Shown: positions 16,426 through 23,387 of the stretch, in pieces
Layout: every line of letters begins with the position of its first letter
Position numbering within the stretch: position 1 is the first letter of the stretch
DNA from: a virus
Virus record (IMG/VR): IMGVR_UViG_3300022846_000081
Coordinates: 1-25,690 of that record
Direction: 5' to 3' (one strand)
DNA: 25,690 nucleotides
Notes under the pieces: generated by a model
The model's input: the letters and a program-made list of their open reading frames with translations, nothing else
Told to the model about the DNA's origin: nothing
Databases searched by the model: none
Made by a program: the position numbers and the translations under genes

Positions 16426-18141
16426 ATGCCTGATTTTCGACAAAAGACTCATGTGGTAAAGCCCCTGCAGGACATCCGCAAGCGTTTCGAGCTGTTGTCT
16501 ACCCGCCGGGTGCTTTTGATTAACCGTCTGGGCGGGATCGGCGATATCCTCTGTGCCCGTCTGCTCTTCGAGGACCTGAAGCAAGTGCCCGGTGTCGGCG
16601 AGGTCACCTTTGCGGTCCCCCGGAAGTATTTACCCCTGATCCAGGACCATCCCTTTATCGATCATAAGATCGCGGTCGAGTCCCTGAATATGGACACGGT
16701 AGAGGATCACTATGTCCTGATCAAGGATATCACCATGGTGCCCGGTAAGGTCGAGCGCCGGGCCATGCCTGAGGTAACCCGGAACCGGGCCGATGTTTTG
16801 GCCGGGTCCATTGGCCTGTCCCTGACCTCACATCGGGGTCATCTGACCTTTACGGATGAAGAAATGACCTTTGCCCGTGAATATCTCGACCGGTTGGGTC
16901 CGGGAAAGAAGATCGGAATCGCGCCGGTTACCTCCCACCCTTCGAAGGACATCCCCATACCACTTGTGCAGGATCTGATCGGTTGGTGCCGGCAGGAAGG
17001 GGCGCTTCCCCTGATATTTCATGATAGGGATCTCCCGATCAAGGGCGGAATAACCTGCCGCGGTCTCGGTCTCAGAGAGTGGATGGCCGTGACATCCTTA
17101 TTAGACGCGGTGGTTGCCCCGGCATCGGCCATGTTCTGGATTTCTCAGCTCACTGCGAGGCCCACGGTGGCCGTATTCGGGTGCGAAGACCTGCGGGTTT
17201 TCGGGAAATACCACCTGAACCTGCGAATAATAGAGCGACGGGCCAAAGGGACCCGGCTGCCATATTCCACAGTGGTGGGAAAACAGGACCGGGTAGAGCC
17301 GTTTAAGGGCGACTGGGTATACTGTCCCTGCTGGGATGCGCTCAAGTGCGCGTACAAGGAGTGGGGAGATTATCCGCCCCTCTGTCTCGAATCGATCCAG
17401 CCGGAGGAGATCACCCGTGAGTTAAAGGAGATATTGAACGCCCCTGATCCGGCAGAGGCCTTTGACCGGGATTATTTTATGAAGCGGGGGCATTTAGGCT
17501 GGTACAACGCGGAGGCCTGGGGCACTGACAACACGTTCCACCAGAGTTATGCCGGGTTTATCATCGACGTGTTAGGGCTTTCGCCCGGGGACCGGCTGTT
17601 GGATGTGGGGGCCGCGTTCGGGGATCTCGTGTATCACCTGCGCCAACAGGGTATCGACGCCCACGGGGTGGATATCTCCAAATATACGGTTAAAACCCGG
17701 CACGTTTCGACCCTGAAGCAGGCGGATGTATCCATGGGTCTGCCTTACAGAGACGGGTTCTTTGATGTGGTAATTTCGAGGGACTGTCTCGAACATATAC
17801 CGGAGACGCGGGTACTTGATGCGCTAAACCATATCGAACGGGTCCTAAAGCCCGCAGGGCTGGCCTTTCTTGCCATTGCCACGGATTATTTTGATAAGGA
17901 GACCCAAAAACGGGTGCACAAAATCAAGCAGGACCCGACCCATGTCTGTATCCGGGATACGACCTGGTGGCACTGGAAGCTGAAAAAAGCCGGGCTCATA
18001 CCCGATGACGCGGTCGGCGGCCGGGTATCGGCGCATCCGTTGGTGTCGGGGAATCGATGGGAGATATTTACGGCAAGAAGTGGGAATGGGACGGGGGTGG
18101 GAAAAGATGAACATCGAGGTAAGCGAAGACTCCGATTTTGA
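16426..18141 (+). CDS. GT9-like glycosyltransferase fused to a SAM-dependent methyltransferase (571 aa)
   Basis: The N-terminal half (about 28-345) has the layout of GT9 (ADP-heptose/LPS heptosyltransferase-like) GT-B enzymes: VLLINRLGGIGDIL at 29-42 as the first nucleotide-sugar-fold strand, then KKIGIAPVTSHPSKDIP in the C-terminal subdomain and a later VAPASAMFWISQLTARPTVA segment. A class I methyltransferase follows, with motif I LLDVGAAFGDL at 391-401, an acidic residue in GVDIS, FDVVISRDCLEHI and VLKPAG. Sugar donor, acceptor and methyl acceptor are unknown. Fusion of sugar transfer and methylation in one chain suggests O-methylation of the sugar just added, which is inference. The last residues (DEHRGKRRLRF) come from a GAGGTAAGCGA repeat. 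ATG 16426 follows the GAGAG end of a repeat element. Confidence 0.8.
   Translation: MPDFRQKTHVVKPLQDIRKRFELLSTRRVLLINRLGGIGDILCARLLFEDLKQVPGVGEVTFAVPRKYLPLIQDHPFIDHKIAVESLNMDTVEDHYVLIKDITMVPGKVERRAMPEVTRNRADVLAGSIGLSLTSHRGHLTFTDEEMTFAREYLDRLGPGKKIGIAPVTSHPSKDIPIPLVQDLIGWCRQEGALPLIFHDRDLPIKGGITCRGLGLREWMAVTSLLDAVVAPASAMFWISQLTARPTVAVFGCEDLRVFGKYHLNLRIIERRAKGTRLPYSTVVGKQDRVEPFKGDWVYCPCWDALKCAYKEWGDYPPLCLESIQPEEITRELKEILNAPDPAEAFDRDYFMKRGHLGWYNAEAWGTDNTFHQSYAGFIIDVLGLSPGDRLLDVGAAFGDLVYHLRQQGIDAHGVDISKYTVKTRHVSTLKQADVSMGLPYRDGFFDVVISRDCLEHIPETRVLDALNHIERVLKPAGLAFLAIATDYFDKETQKRVHKIKQDPTHVCIRDTTWWHWKLKKAGLIPDDAVGGRVSAHPLVSGNRWEIFTARSGNGTGVGKDEHRGKRRLRF
18115..18136 (+). repeat. GAGGTAAGCGA repeat copy at the end of a coding region
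   Basis: A single copy of the core CGAGGTAAGCGAAGACTCC is found, one of the same family as the two coding copies at 12497-12573. It forms the C-terminal tail of the glycosyltransferase-methyltransferase. Confidence 0.7.
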
Positions 18142-18158
18142 ATAAAGGGCAAAAAAGT

Positions 18159-18355
18159 CTCTCGCAGAGGCACAGAGGGCACAGAGAAAAGATTTATAAA
18201 TTAGAAACTCTGTGATCCCTGCCCGCCAGTGCCAGGCGATGGCAGGCGGGTCTGTGGGCCCTGTGAGAGAAAATCTTTTAAAATTAAAAACTCTGTGTCC
18301 CCTGCCCGCAATGCTTCGCAACGCGAGGCAGGCGGGTCTGTGGGCTCTGTGAGAG
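18159..18355 (+). repeat. CACAGAGG inverted-repeat element, copy 5, with two nested palindromes
   Basis: Here the palindromes are in the right arms: the 35-bp type (18217-18251) in the first right-arm block and the 38-bp type (18300-18337) in the second. Both are reverse complements of copies seen elsewhere and both split a CTCTGTG unit at the same relative point. The final GAGAGG (18351-18356) is the ribosome binding site of the next gene. Confidence 0.85.
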
Positions 18356-18361
18356 GAAATG

Positions 18362-19441
18362 ATGAAAAAATTTCTGTTTGTGCATGATATTGAGAAGGGC
18401 TGGTTGGAGAAACACCGCACGGCCCGGGAGGCGACGCAGAATGTGGCCGTGTGCTGGATGAAATGCTGGGACTGGAAGAACAGGGAGGCCGAGTGTCAGT
18501 CCTGGCAGGAGGTGACGGTAGAGGAGTGCAACCGGTTTGAGTATGTCATGTTCTGGCTGCTGACCGAACCGGGCAACCCGGAGAAGTACGAGAAGATCCT
18601 CCGGGTGATCCGCGAGATGAAAACCGCGAGCATCGCGTACTGTGACGGACCGGTAGGCTGGGGGTATCAGATGAATTCACTCCCCCTGCCCTTTAAAAAA
18701 ACCTGGCTCAGTATCTGCCGCGAGGCAGAACATATGTTTTGTTATTCGAGGGACGAGAGTATTCCCTACTGGCGGGCGATCCGCGGGGGTGGGCATTTTC
18801 ACTCGGTCGAGTATCCGTATCCGATCGAGGTATCGAACGGCAGGCATTTTCACGCGATCGACCGGCCGCATCCCGTAGAGGCGGCAGAGACAGTGGGGGA
18901 TATCCCGAAAGGGTCTTATGTGGCATTGGGCAAGGGTATCCAGAATGTCAATGAAGAACGAAATATCTTCTCTTCCCTGGCCGTGGCCCGGTTTCTCCGC
19001 GACAGATACGGACTATCCGTGTTTTTGCATACGGCCACTCCGATCGAAGACGCGGCCGTCATGCGGGACAGTTACGCATTGGTCGGGCTGACCGACGTGG
19101 AGGAGATAGAGTTGAAGCCCTGGGGCCGGTATCTCAAGGACCTGGCCCGTGCCCGGATCGCCGTGCATCTCGATATCTTAGAGACCCGGGGGCAGTTCCC
19201 CTTAGACTGCGCCACGGTGGAGGTACCGCTTGTGTGCAGCGGGTCTGTGGCCGGGGAGCGGTTGTTTCCGTACACCTATATCCAACACCCGCGCGATATC
19301 GACCGGGCCTGTCATCTGGCGGATCGGCTCCTGAAAGAACCGGAATTTTACAAAAAAGTGGTGGATCATGCCCGCAAGGCCATAAGGGCCTACTCCTACG
19401 AGTCGGTCCGGGAGCAGTTTGAAATGGCGGTGGCATCATGA
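18362..19441 (+). CDS. Glycosyltransferase of the GT-B type (about 359 aa)
   Basis: The C-terminal third has the usual GT-B retaining-transferase layout: LKPWGRYLKDLARARIAVHLDI, then PLDCATVEVPLVCSG, then YIQHPRDIDRACHLADRLL and a YSYESVREQF end. The N-terminal part is less typical (MKKFLFVHDIEKGW) but starts with a beta strand and a charged loop, as GT4-like enzymes do. Substrates are unknown. At about 142-176 a 17-residue unit is tandemly repeated (HFHSVEYPYPIE then HFHAIDRPHPVE). The start at 18362 sits 5 bases after GAGAGG, a better spacing than the in-frame ATG at 18359. The end overlaps the next gene by ATGA, so the two are coupled. Confidence 0.75.
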   Translation: MKKFLFVHDIEKGWLEKHRTAREATQNVAVCWMKCWDWKNREAECQSWQEVTVEECNRFEYVMFWLLTEPGNPEKYEKILRVIREMKTASIAYCDGPVGWGYQMNSLPLPFKKTWLSICREAEHMFCYSRDESIPYWRAIRGGGHFHSVEYPYPIEVSNGRHFHAIDRPHPVEAAETVGDIPKGSYVALGKGIQNVNEERNIFSSLAVARFLRDRYGLSVFLHTATPIEDAAVMRDSYALVGLTDVEEIELKPWGRYLKDLARARIAVHLDILETRGQFPLDCATVEVPLVCSGSVAGERLFPYTYIQHPRDIDRACHLADRLLKEPEFYKKVVDHARKAIRAYSYESVREQFEMAVAS

Positions 19442-20502
19442 AAGAGCGATGGGAACCGATACGGAAGCAGATTAATTTCAAGACCTTTATCTATATAGGC
19501 GGCGGGCTCGGTGATGTGGTGCATCATTATAAGAACAACGCCTATTTCAGGATATTGGCGAGCCTCAGGGACTATTTTCCCCTGCTGCGGGTATATCTTT
19601 ATTTAGACGGGAAGAATCCCGGTCTGACCCGGCAGATCTTTGAAAAGGATCCGGGGATAGATGAGATCGTCACGGCCCACCAGAGGGGCGGTGACTTCAA
19701 CTGGACCCATATCGACCGGTTTATGCGCGATACCTGCCGGATCGATCCGGGGGCTATGGCGGCCTATACGTCCGGGATGGATCCGGAATGGGTCGTCCGG
19801 CGTGTGGTCAACCGTATCTATCCCCTGATCCGGTTTCCGAGGATCCGGGCTATCTGTATGGATGATTTTTTTCAGCAGATGGATCTGACGGTAGACGAGT
19901 TTGACTTTGAATTGGCCGAGGTCGCCTGCGGGCCGGATGACCTGAAGGCGGCAAAGGCTCTGATCCATAAGGCCCGGTCCGACGGGTTGTGTATTATCGG
20001 TATCCATCCCTTTACCCATGATCCGGGCAGGGCGTGCTATCCGGTGAACCGATGGAAGCTGATCATCCGGGATCTGCTGAACCGGAACTATGCAGTGGCC
20101 GTATTCGGCGCCCCGGACGAGCGCGAACCGTTTAAGGAGATCCTGACCGGGGACCGGGTGATCGATCTGACCCATGAGATCGGAATCAGGACCAAGACGG
20201 CTATCCTCAAGCAATGCGCGGGGTGTATCACCATTGACGGTGCCATTATGCACCTGTCCTGGCTCCATGCCATACCCACGGTGAGTATTGTAGAGCGGAC
20301 CCCTGACTGGAGCCCGAGTTTTACCACGAATGTCCACGGGTATCACTGGGCCTCGATCGCCGAGGAACCCTTTGCCCGCCGGGTCATTGTCGAGCAGGGC
20401 AAGGCCGGGGATATCGATCCGGGAGAGGTTGTGAAAACCGTTATGATGCTGGCGCCGTTTAAGGGGATGCGGACGAGTAAGGTGTGGAGAGATCAGTTGT
20501 GA
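19438..20502 (+). CDS. GT9-like glycosyltransferase (354 aa)
   Basis: The product has the GT9/heptosyltransferase layout: FIYIGGGLGDVVHHYKN near residue 15-30 (N-terminal nucleotide-fold loop), then LCIIGIHPFTHDPGRACYPVNRWK at the start of the C-terminal subdomain, AVAVFGAPDERE, and 'CAGCITIDGAIMHLSWLHAIPTV', equivalent to the 'D(S/G)..MHLA' region that binds the donor in this family. Donor and acceptor are not known. It shares only distant similarity with the fused enzyme upstream, mainly in the GLGD/GIGD loop and the DGxxMHL-type end. It starts inside the preceding gene (ATGA overlap), so the two are translated together. Confidence 0.75.
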   Translation: MKERWEPIRKQINFKTFIYIGGGLGDVVHHYKNNAYFRILASLRDYFPLLRVYLYLDGKNPGLTRQIFEKDPGIDEIVTAHQRGGDFNWTHIDRFMRDTCRIDPGAMAAYTSGMDPEWVVRRVVNRIYPLIRFPRIRAICMDDFFQQMDLTVDEFDFELAEVACGPDDLKAAKALIHKARSDGLCIIGIHPFTHDPGRACYPVNRWKLIIRDLLNRNYAVAVFGAPDEREPFKEILTGDRVIDLTHEIGIRTKTAILKQCAGCITIDGAIMHLSWLHAIPTVSIVERTPDWSPSFTTNVHGYHWASIAEEPFARRVIVEQGKAGDIDPGEVVKTVMMLAPFKGMRTSKVWRDQL

Positions 20503-20519
20503 AAAAAAGATGAAAAAGG

Positions 20520-20632
20520 CTCTCACAGAGGACACAGAGGACACAGAGAAAAGATTTATAAATAAAAAAACTCTGTGATCTCTGTGGGCTCTGCCTGCCC
20601 CGTAGCTCCGGGAGATGGTACCGGGGTGAGAG
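20520..20632 (+). repeat. CACAGAGG inverted-repeat element, copy 6, with nested palindrome
   Basis: The left arm and loop are intact. A 33-bp palindrome (20594-20626), the reverse complement (one base different) of that at 15246-15278, splits the right arm between CTCTG and TGAGAG. The 25 bases before this element (poly-A, GATGAAAAAGGCTCTCAC) match those before copy 3, so these two copies are close relatives. Confidence 0.85.
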
Positions 20633-20673
20633 AAAATCTTTTAAACTTTGCGCCAGCCTGGAGAGCTGAAATT

Positions 20674-20913
20674 ATGGAGAAGAGTATCGGGCAGTTGGTG
20701 GATGATCTAAGTATCGCTAATATCAAGATCTGGCATTTGCAGGACAGGGTGTCGGCAGGGGATGATGATAAAAAGGTCGCGGAAGCGGCCAGGCAGATTA
20801 TCGTGGAGAACACGTACCGGTGCAACCTGGTCCGGGCTATTGATCAGGCCCTGGGGCAGGAGGCGTCATACAGTGAGGTGAAACTGTTTCACTGTATGAC
20901 CAATAACAAATAA
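20674..20913 (+). CDS. Small helical protein, possibly DUF4254-like (79 aa)
   Basis: The protein is a short charged helical protein: SIGQLVDDLSIANIKIWHLQDRV, then DKKVAEAARQIIVENTYRCNLVRAIDQAL. The 'SIGxLxDxLSIxNIKIWHLxD' beginning resembles small DUF4254-type proteins I associate with sugar-related clusters, but I cannot confirm it. It sits between a glycosyltransferase and a methyltransferase, which fits that association. The frame is open from 20575, but that part reads through the repeat; GGAGAGCTGAAATT before ATG 20674 sets the start. The stop runs straight into the heptad array. Confidence 0.6.
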   Translation: MEKSIGQLVDDLSIANIKIWHLQDRVSAGDDDKKVAEAARQIIVENTYRCNLVRAIDQALGQEASYSEVKLFHCMTNNK

Positions 20914-21016
20914 CTAATATCCACTATCCAGTAACCAGTATCCAGCATCCAGCATCCAGTAACCAGTAACCAGTATCCAGTAACCAGCATCCAGTATCCA
21001 GTAACCAGTAACCAGT
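20912..21016 (+). repeat. Heptad array, 15 units (ATCCAGT/AACCAGT type)
   Basis: The 7-bp period is unbroken from AACTAAT through ATCCAGT, AACCAGT and ATCCAGC variants. It ends 14 bases before the ATG of the next gene, and the intervening CCGGAGGCTGAC keeps the same phase and supplies the ribosome site. That cassette differs by one base from that after the array at 4064-4175. Confidence 0.9.
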
Positions 21017-21030
21017 ACCCGGAGGCTGAC

Positions 21031-21801
21031 ATGGTCTGTAATAAGGTGTTTGAGGATAAGGATTATGAGGGCTACGTGGATATTGTGGCCAGGTTGAAGG
21101 CTACGGCCCGGGGTCTTGATGCGGACGGGATAAAAGGTGTCCCGACCGGCGGGGTCCGGTTGTGGGAGTGCGCCCACGTGGCGGGCTGTATCCGGCCCAA
21201 GCGGGGGGATGTGGTGCTGGATATCGGGAGTCACAGAGGCCTGCTCCCCTTCTATCTGAGGGAGTTGGGATGTATCGCTCACGCTATTGATCCCGATCCG
21301 CCCGATCAGGAGTTTCTGGACTATGCGTCGAATCAGCGGTGGATTGTCTATAGGGAGGCCGACATATACGCGATCCCGTATCCGGACAGGTGTTTTGATG
21401 CGGTCACATCCATCTGCGTGTTGGAGCATCTGGTGGAGGACTGCGCCGAGGACGAGTTTGTAGACCGGATTGCCGAGGCCGTCCGGGAGGTTATGCGGGT
21501 CCTGAAACCGGGGAGGGTGTTTGCCAGTACCGTTGATTTTTACGTAAAGGGGTTTAACACATTCCGCACCTTTCACCGGGACCTGCTGTACGAGATAGTG
21601 GAGGCCGTGGCCGATGTGGCCGTACCGGTCGGGGATCTGGATTACGACATCCCGGACCCCTGGGCCTATTACATCGAAAACAGCACAGTGTACGCCGCAG
21701 ACGACCCGCGCCGGCACGAACATATCGAGAAATTGAAACAAAAGATACTACCCGACAACCTGTTTACCTGCGCGGCCCTGGTGTTGAGGAAGATGGTATG
21801 A
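21031..21801 (+). CDS. SAM-dependent methyltransferase (256 aa)
   Basis: This is a class I methyltransferase. Motif I is VVLDIGSHRG (61-70), followed by an acidic strand end (HAIDPD), then FDAVTSICVLEHL and EVMRVLKPGRVFAST, the motif IV to VI order of small-molecule and glycan methyltransferases. The N-terminal 55 residues may bind the acceptor. The C-terminal 60 residues (PWAYYIENSTVYAAD...) look like a family-specific extension. Acceptor unknown; position next to glycosyltransferases suggests a sugar. It resembles the methyltransferase half of the fused protein at 16426-18141 only in the general fold. The start has CCGGAGGCTGAC in front. Its stop overlaps the next ATG (ATGA). Confidence 0.8.
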   Translation: MVCNKVFEDKDYEGYVDIVARLKATARGLDADGIKGVPTGGVRLWECAHVAGCIRPKRGDVVLDIGSHRGLLPFYLRELGCIAHAIDPDPPDQEFLDYASNQRWIVYREADIYAIPYPDRCFDAVTSICVLEHLVEDCAEDEFVDRIAEAVREVMRVLKPGRVFASTVDFYVKGFNTFRTFHRDLLYEIVEAVADVAVPVGDLDYDIPDPWAYYIENSTVYAADDPRRHEHIEKLKQKILPDNLFTCAALVLRKMV

Positions 21802-22142
21802 CCTTACGATGGGATCTATTATTACCGACAAAGACAACCCTGATCAGGGAACGTGATCCAACTATCGCGGACGCTGACTATGATTACGCTGTTATTTGGG
21901 TGAACAAGCTGACTAACAGCGCATGGCTGTTGAAGGACAGTACCATGCAAGTCCTTCCGCCTACGACCGGGACTGTGGTTGATGTTGCCACGGCTCCAAC
22001 CATAAGCATGACGGAGTTAGAGACAACGGTGGATAACCTTCAGAAGGAAATAGACGATGAAATGATGCGTAAGTCGGTTTATGACGCAGATGAAAGTGAC
22101 ATCGTAGATGAGGCGGAAGCTGTTGATGGCGGGAGTTTCTGA
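21798..22142 (+). CDS. Small phage tail-associated protein (114 aa)
   Basis: Function unknown. The N-terminal half (DADYDYAVIWVNKLTNSAWLLKDSTMQV) matches the pattern 'iWVN..tN.aWll' found in short phage fibre proteins, and the second half is helical and acidic. It overlaps the methyltransferase by ATGA and is therefore translated together with it, which ties the glycan cassette to the tail-fibre genes. No membrane or catalytic motif is seen. Confidence 0.7.
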   Translation: MTLRWDLLLPTKTTLIRERDPTIADADYDYAVIWVNKLTNSAWLLKDSTMQVLPPTTGTVVDVATAPTISMTELETTVDNLQKEIDDEMMRKSVYDADESDIVDEAEAVDGGSF

Positions 22143-22145
22143 GAT

Positions 22146-22168
22146 AGTTATTGGTTATTAGTTATTAG
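22146..22168 (+). repeat. Short heptads of the TTATTAG type
   Basis: Three 7-bp units (TTATTGG, TTATTAG, TTATTAG) are the reverse complement of the CTAATAA/AATAACC type that begins the array at 4064. The rest of this gap (to 22214) is A/T-rich, ending in AAAGGAGAATAAATC before the next ATG. Confidence 0.55.
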
Positions 22169-22214
22169 GGAAAGGCCCAAATAACGAATAAATAAAGCAA
22201 AAGGAGAATAAATC

Positions 22215-23291
22215 ATGGCAAATACAATTCAAGTAAAACGTGGAGCGTTCGCCTCTCTGCCGACACTGGCAGCGGGAGAGTTCGGTTTCAGTACTGACAC
22301 CAAACAGATCCATATTGGTGATGGAGCGGCAAATCACGAAGTTTTGATGCATGCCCTGTTTGACGCGCAGTCTCTGTTGGCAGCGGTTACGGATGACACC
22401 CCTGTCGCGGTTACGGTGGCGGAACAGAGAATCGTCGGTCGTAAGACGGCCGGAGACATCGCCGCCCTTACAGGCGCGGAGATTATGGCAATTTTATCCG
22501 GTCAGGCCGGCGCTGATTTTGCGATAAATACTCATAAGATTACGGGGGTTGTGGACCCTACGGCCGATCAAGACGTGGCAACCAAGAATTATGTTGATGC
22601 TACATTGAGCGGCCTCGATCTTCATGCTTCGTGTAAATTGGCCACGGCCGCGGCATTGCCTGCATGTACTGCGGCGGGGTCGGGAGTGGGGAAAACGCTG
22701 ACGGCAGATGCGGTGGGTATTTTGACGGTTGATGGAGTAGCCACTGTTCTCAACGATCGAATTCTGGTTAAAGACCAGGTCACGGGCGCTGATAACGGTA
22801 TTTACAAGGTCACGACCGAGGGAACGGCGGGCGTTGCTTTTATCCTAACCAGGGCAACGGACTTTGATGCAGATGCAGAGGTGACCGCCGGGGCTTTTAC
22901 TTTCATCGAGCAGGGTACGGCTAACGGTGATGAGGGCTGGATTCTTACCACGAATGATACCATTACGGTTGATACAACCGCTCTTACCTTTACGCAGTTC
23001 TCAAGCGCGGCGGCTCCCGTGGCAGATTTTGTCGGGTTGAGCGATACACCAGCGAGTTATAGCGGTGAAAGCTTGAAGATAACCCGCGTTAATGCTGGTG
23101 AAACAGCGCTTGAGTTTGTGGCTTTTGCAGCCACTTATTTAGAAGCATCTCCGAGCAATGGAGAAACAGGAAAGGCGCCTAACAGTGACTGGGCTTTTGA
23201 CCACGATGCGGCAACCACCGGAGTCCATGGCGCAGGAGCAAATACGCTGCTGCACAGTGGGAGTACGATTGACGGCGGGGCCTTTGCATAA
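22215..23291 (+). CDS. Tail fibre protein with Mtd-like N-terminal domain (358 aa)
   Basis: Residues 1-42 (ANTIQVKRG, LPTLAAGEFGFSTDTK, IHIGDGAANH) are the N-terminal domain of phage major tropism determinant (Mtd)-type proteins, which joins the receptor-binding protein to the tail. Residues 80-125 include NTHKITGVVDPTADQDVATKNYVD, a usual phage fibre motif preceding a trimeric rod. Residues 170-270 contain 'DRILVKDQVTGADNGIYKV' and the 'EQGTANGDEGWILTTNDTI' segment, a beta domain found in many tail fibres. The C-terminus (GVHGAGANTLLHSG) is short and carries no lectin fold. It probably forms a fibre arm or adaptor. The start has AAAGGAGAATAAATC ahead of ATG. A second, truncated relative lies at 23797. 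Confidence 0.85.
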   Translation: MANTIQVKRGAFASLPTLAAGEFGFSTDTKQIHIGDGAANHEVLMHALFDAQSLLAAVTDDTPVAVTVAEQRIVGRKTAGDIAALTGAEIMAILSGQAGADFAINTHKITGVVDPTADQDVATKNYVDATLSGLDLHASCKLATAAALPACTAAGSGVGKTLTADAVGILTVDGVATVLNDRILVKDQVTGADNGIYKVTTEGTAGVAFILTRATDFDADAEVTAGAFTFIEQGTANGDEGWILTTNDTITVDTTALTFTQFSSAAAPVADFVGLSDTPASYSGESLKITRVNAGETALEFVAFAATYLEASPSNGETGKAPNSDWAFDHDAATTGVHGAGANTLLHSGSTIDGGAFA

Positions 23292-23296
23292 GTGTG

Positions 23297-23371
23297 CTGG
23301 ATGCAGGATGGACGATGCAGGATGGACGATGCAGGACTCCAGTATCCAGCATCCAGTATCCAGGAATCAGT
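23297..23371 (+). repeat. Mixed heptads: GATGCAG/GATGGAC and TATCCAG/CATCCAG
   Basis: The first part has CAGGATGGACGATG (14 bp, two heptads) repeated. The second part has TATCCAG, CATCCAG, TATCCAG as in the other arrays. The two halves look like opposite-strand versions of the same repeat (CTGGATG is the complement of CATCCAG), so the array may contain a strand switch. It lies just before the ribosome site (AAGGAGCGATACAATT) of the next gene. Confidence 0.7.
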
Positions 23372-23387
23372 AAGGAGCGATACAATT

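Noticed and set aside
19603-20544. 313-codon open frame on the minus strand
   Set aside because: It lies entirely over the GT9-like gene, whose protein motifs and ATGA coupling are clear. Its own product is Pro/His/Asp-rich without recognisable features.
23292-23387. N-terminal extension of the 154-aa coiled-coil protein
   Set aside because: It reads the heptad repeats; AAGGAG before ATG 23388 marks the real start.
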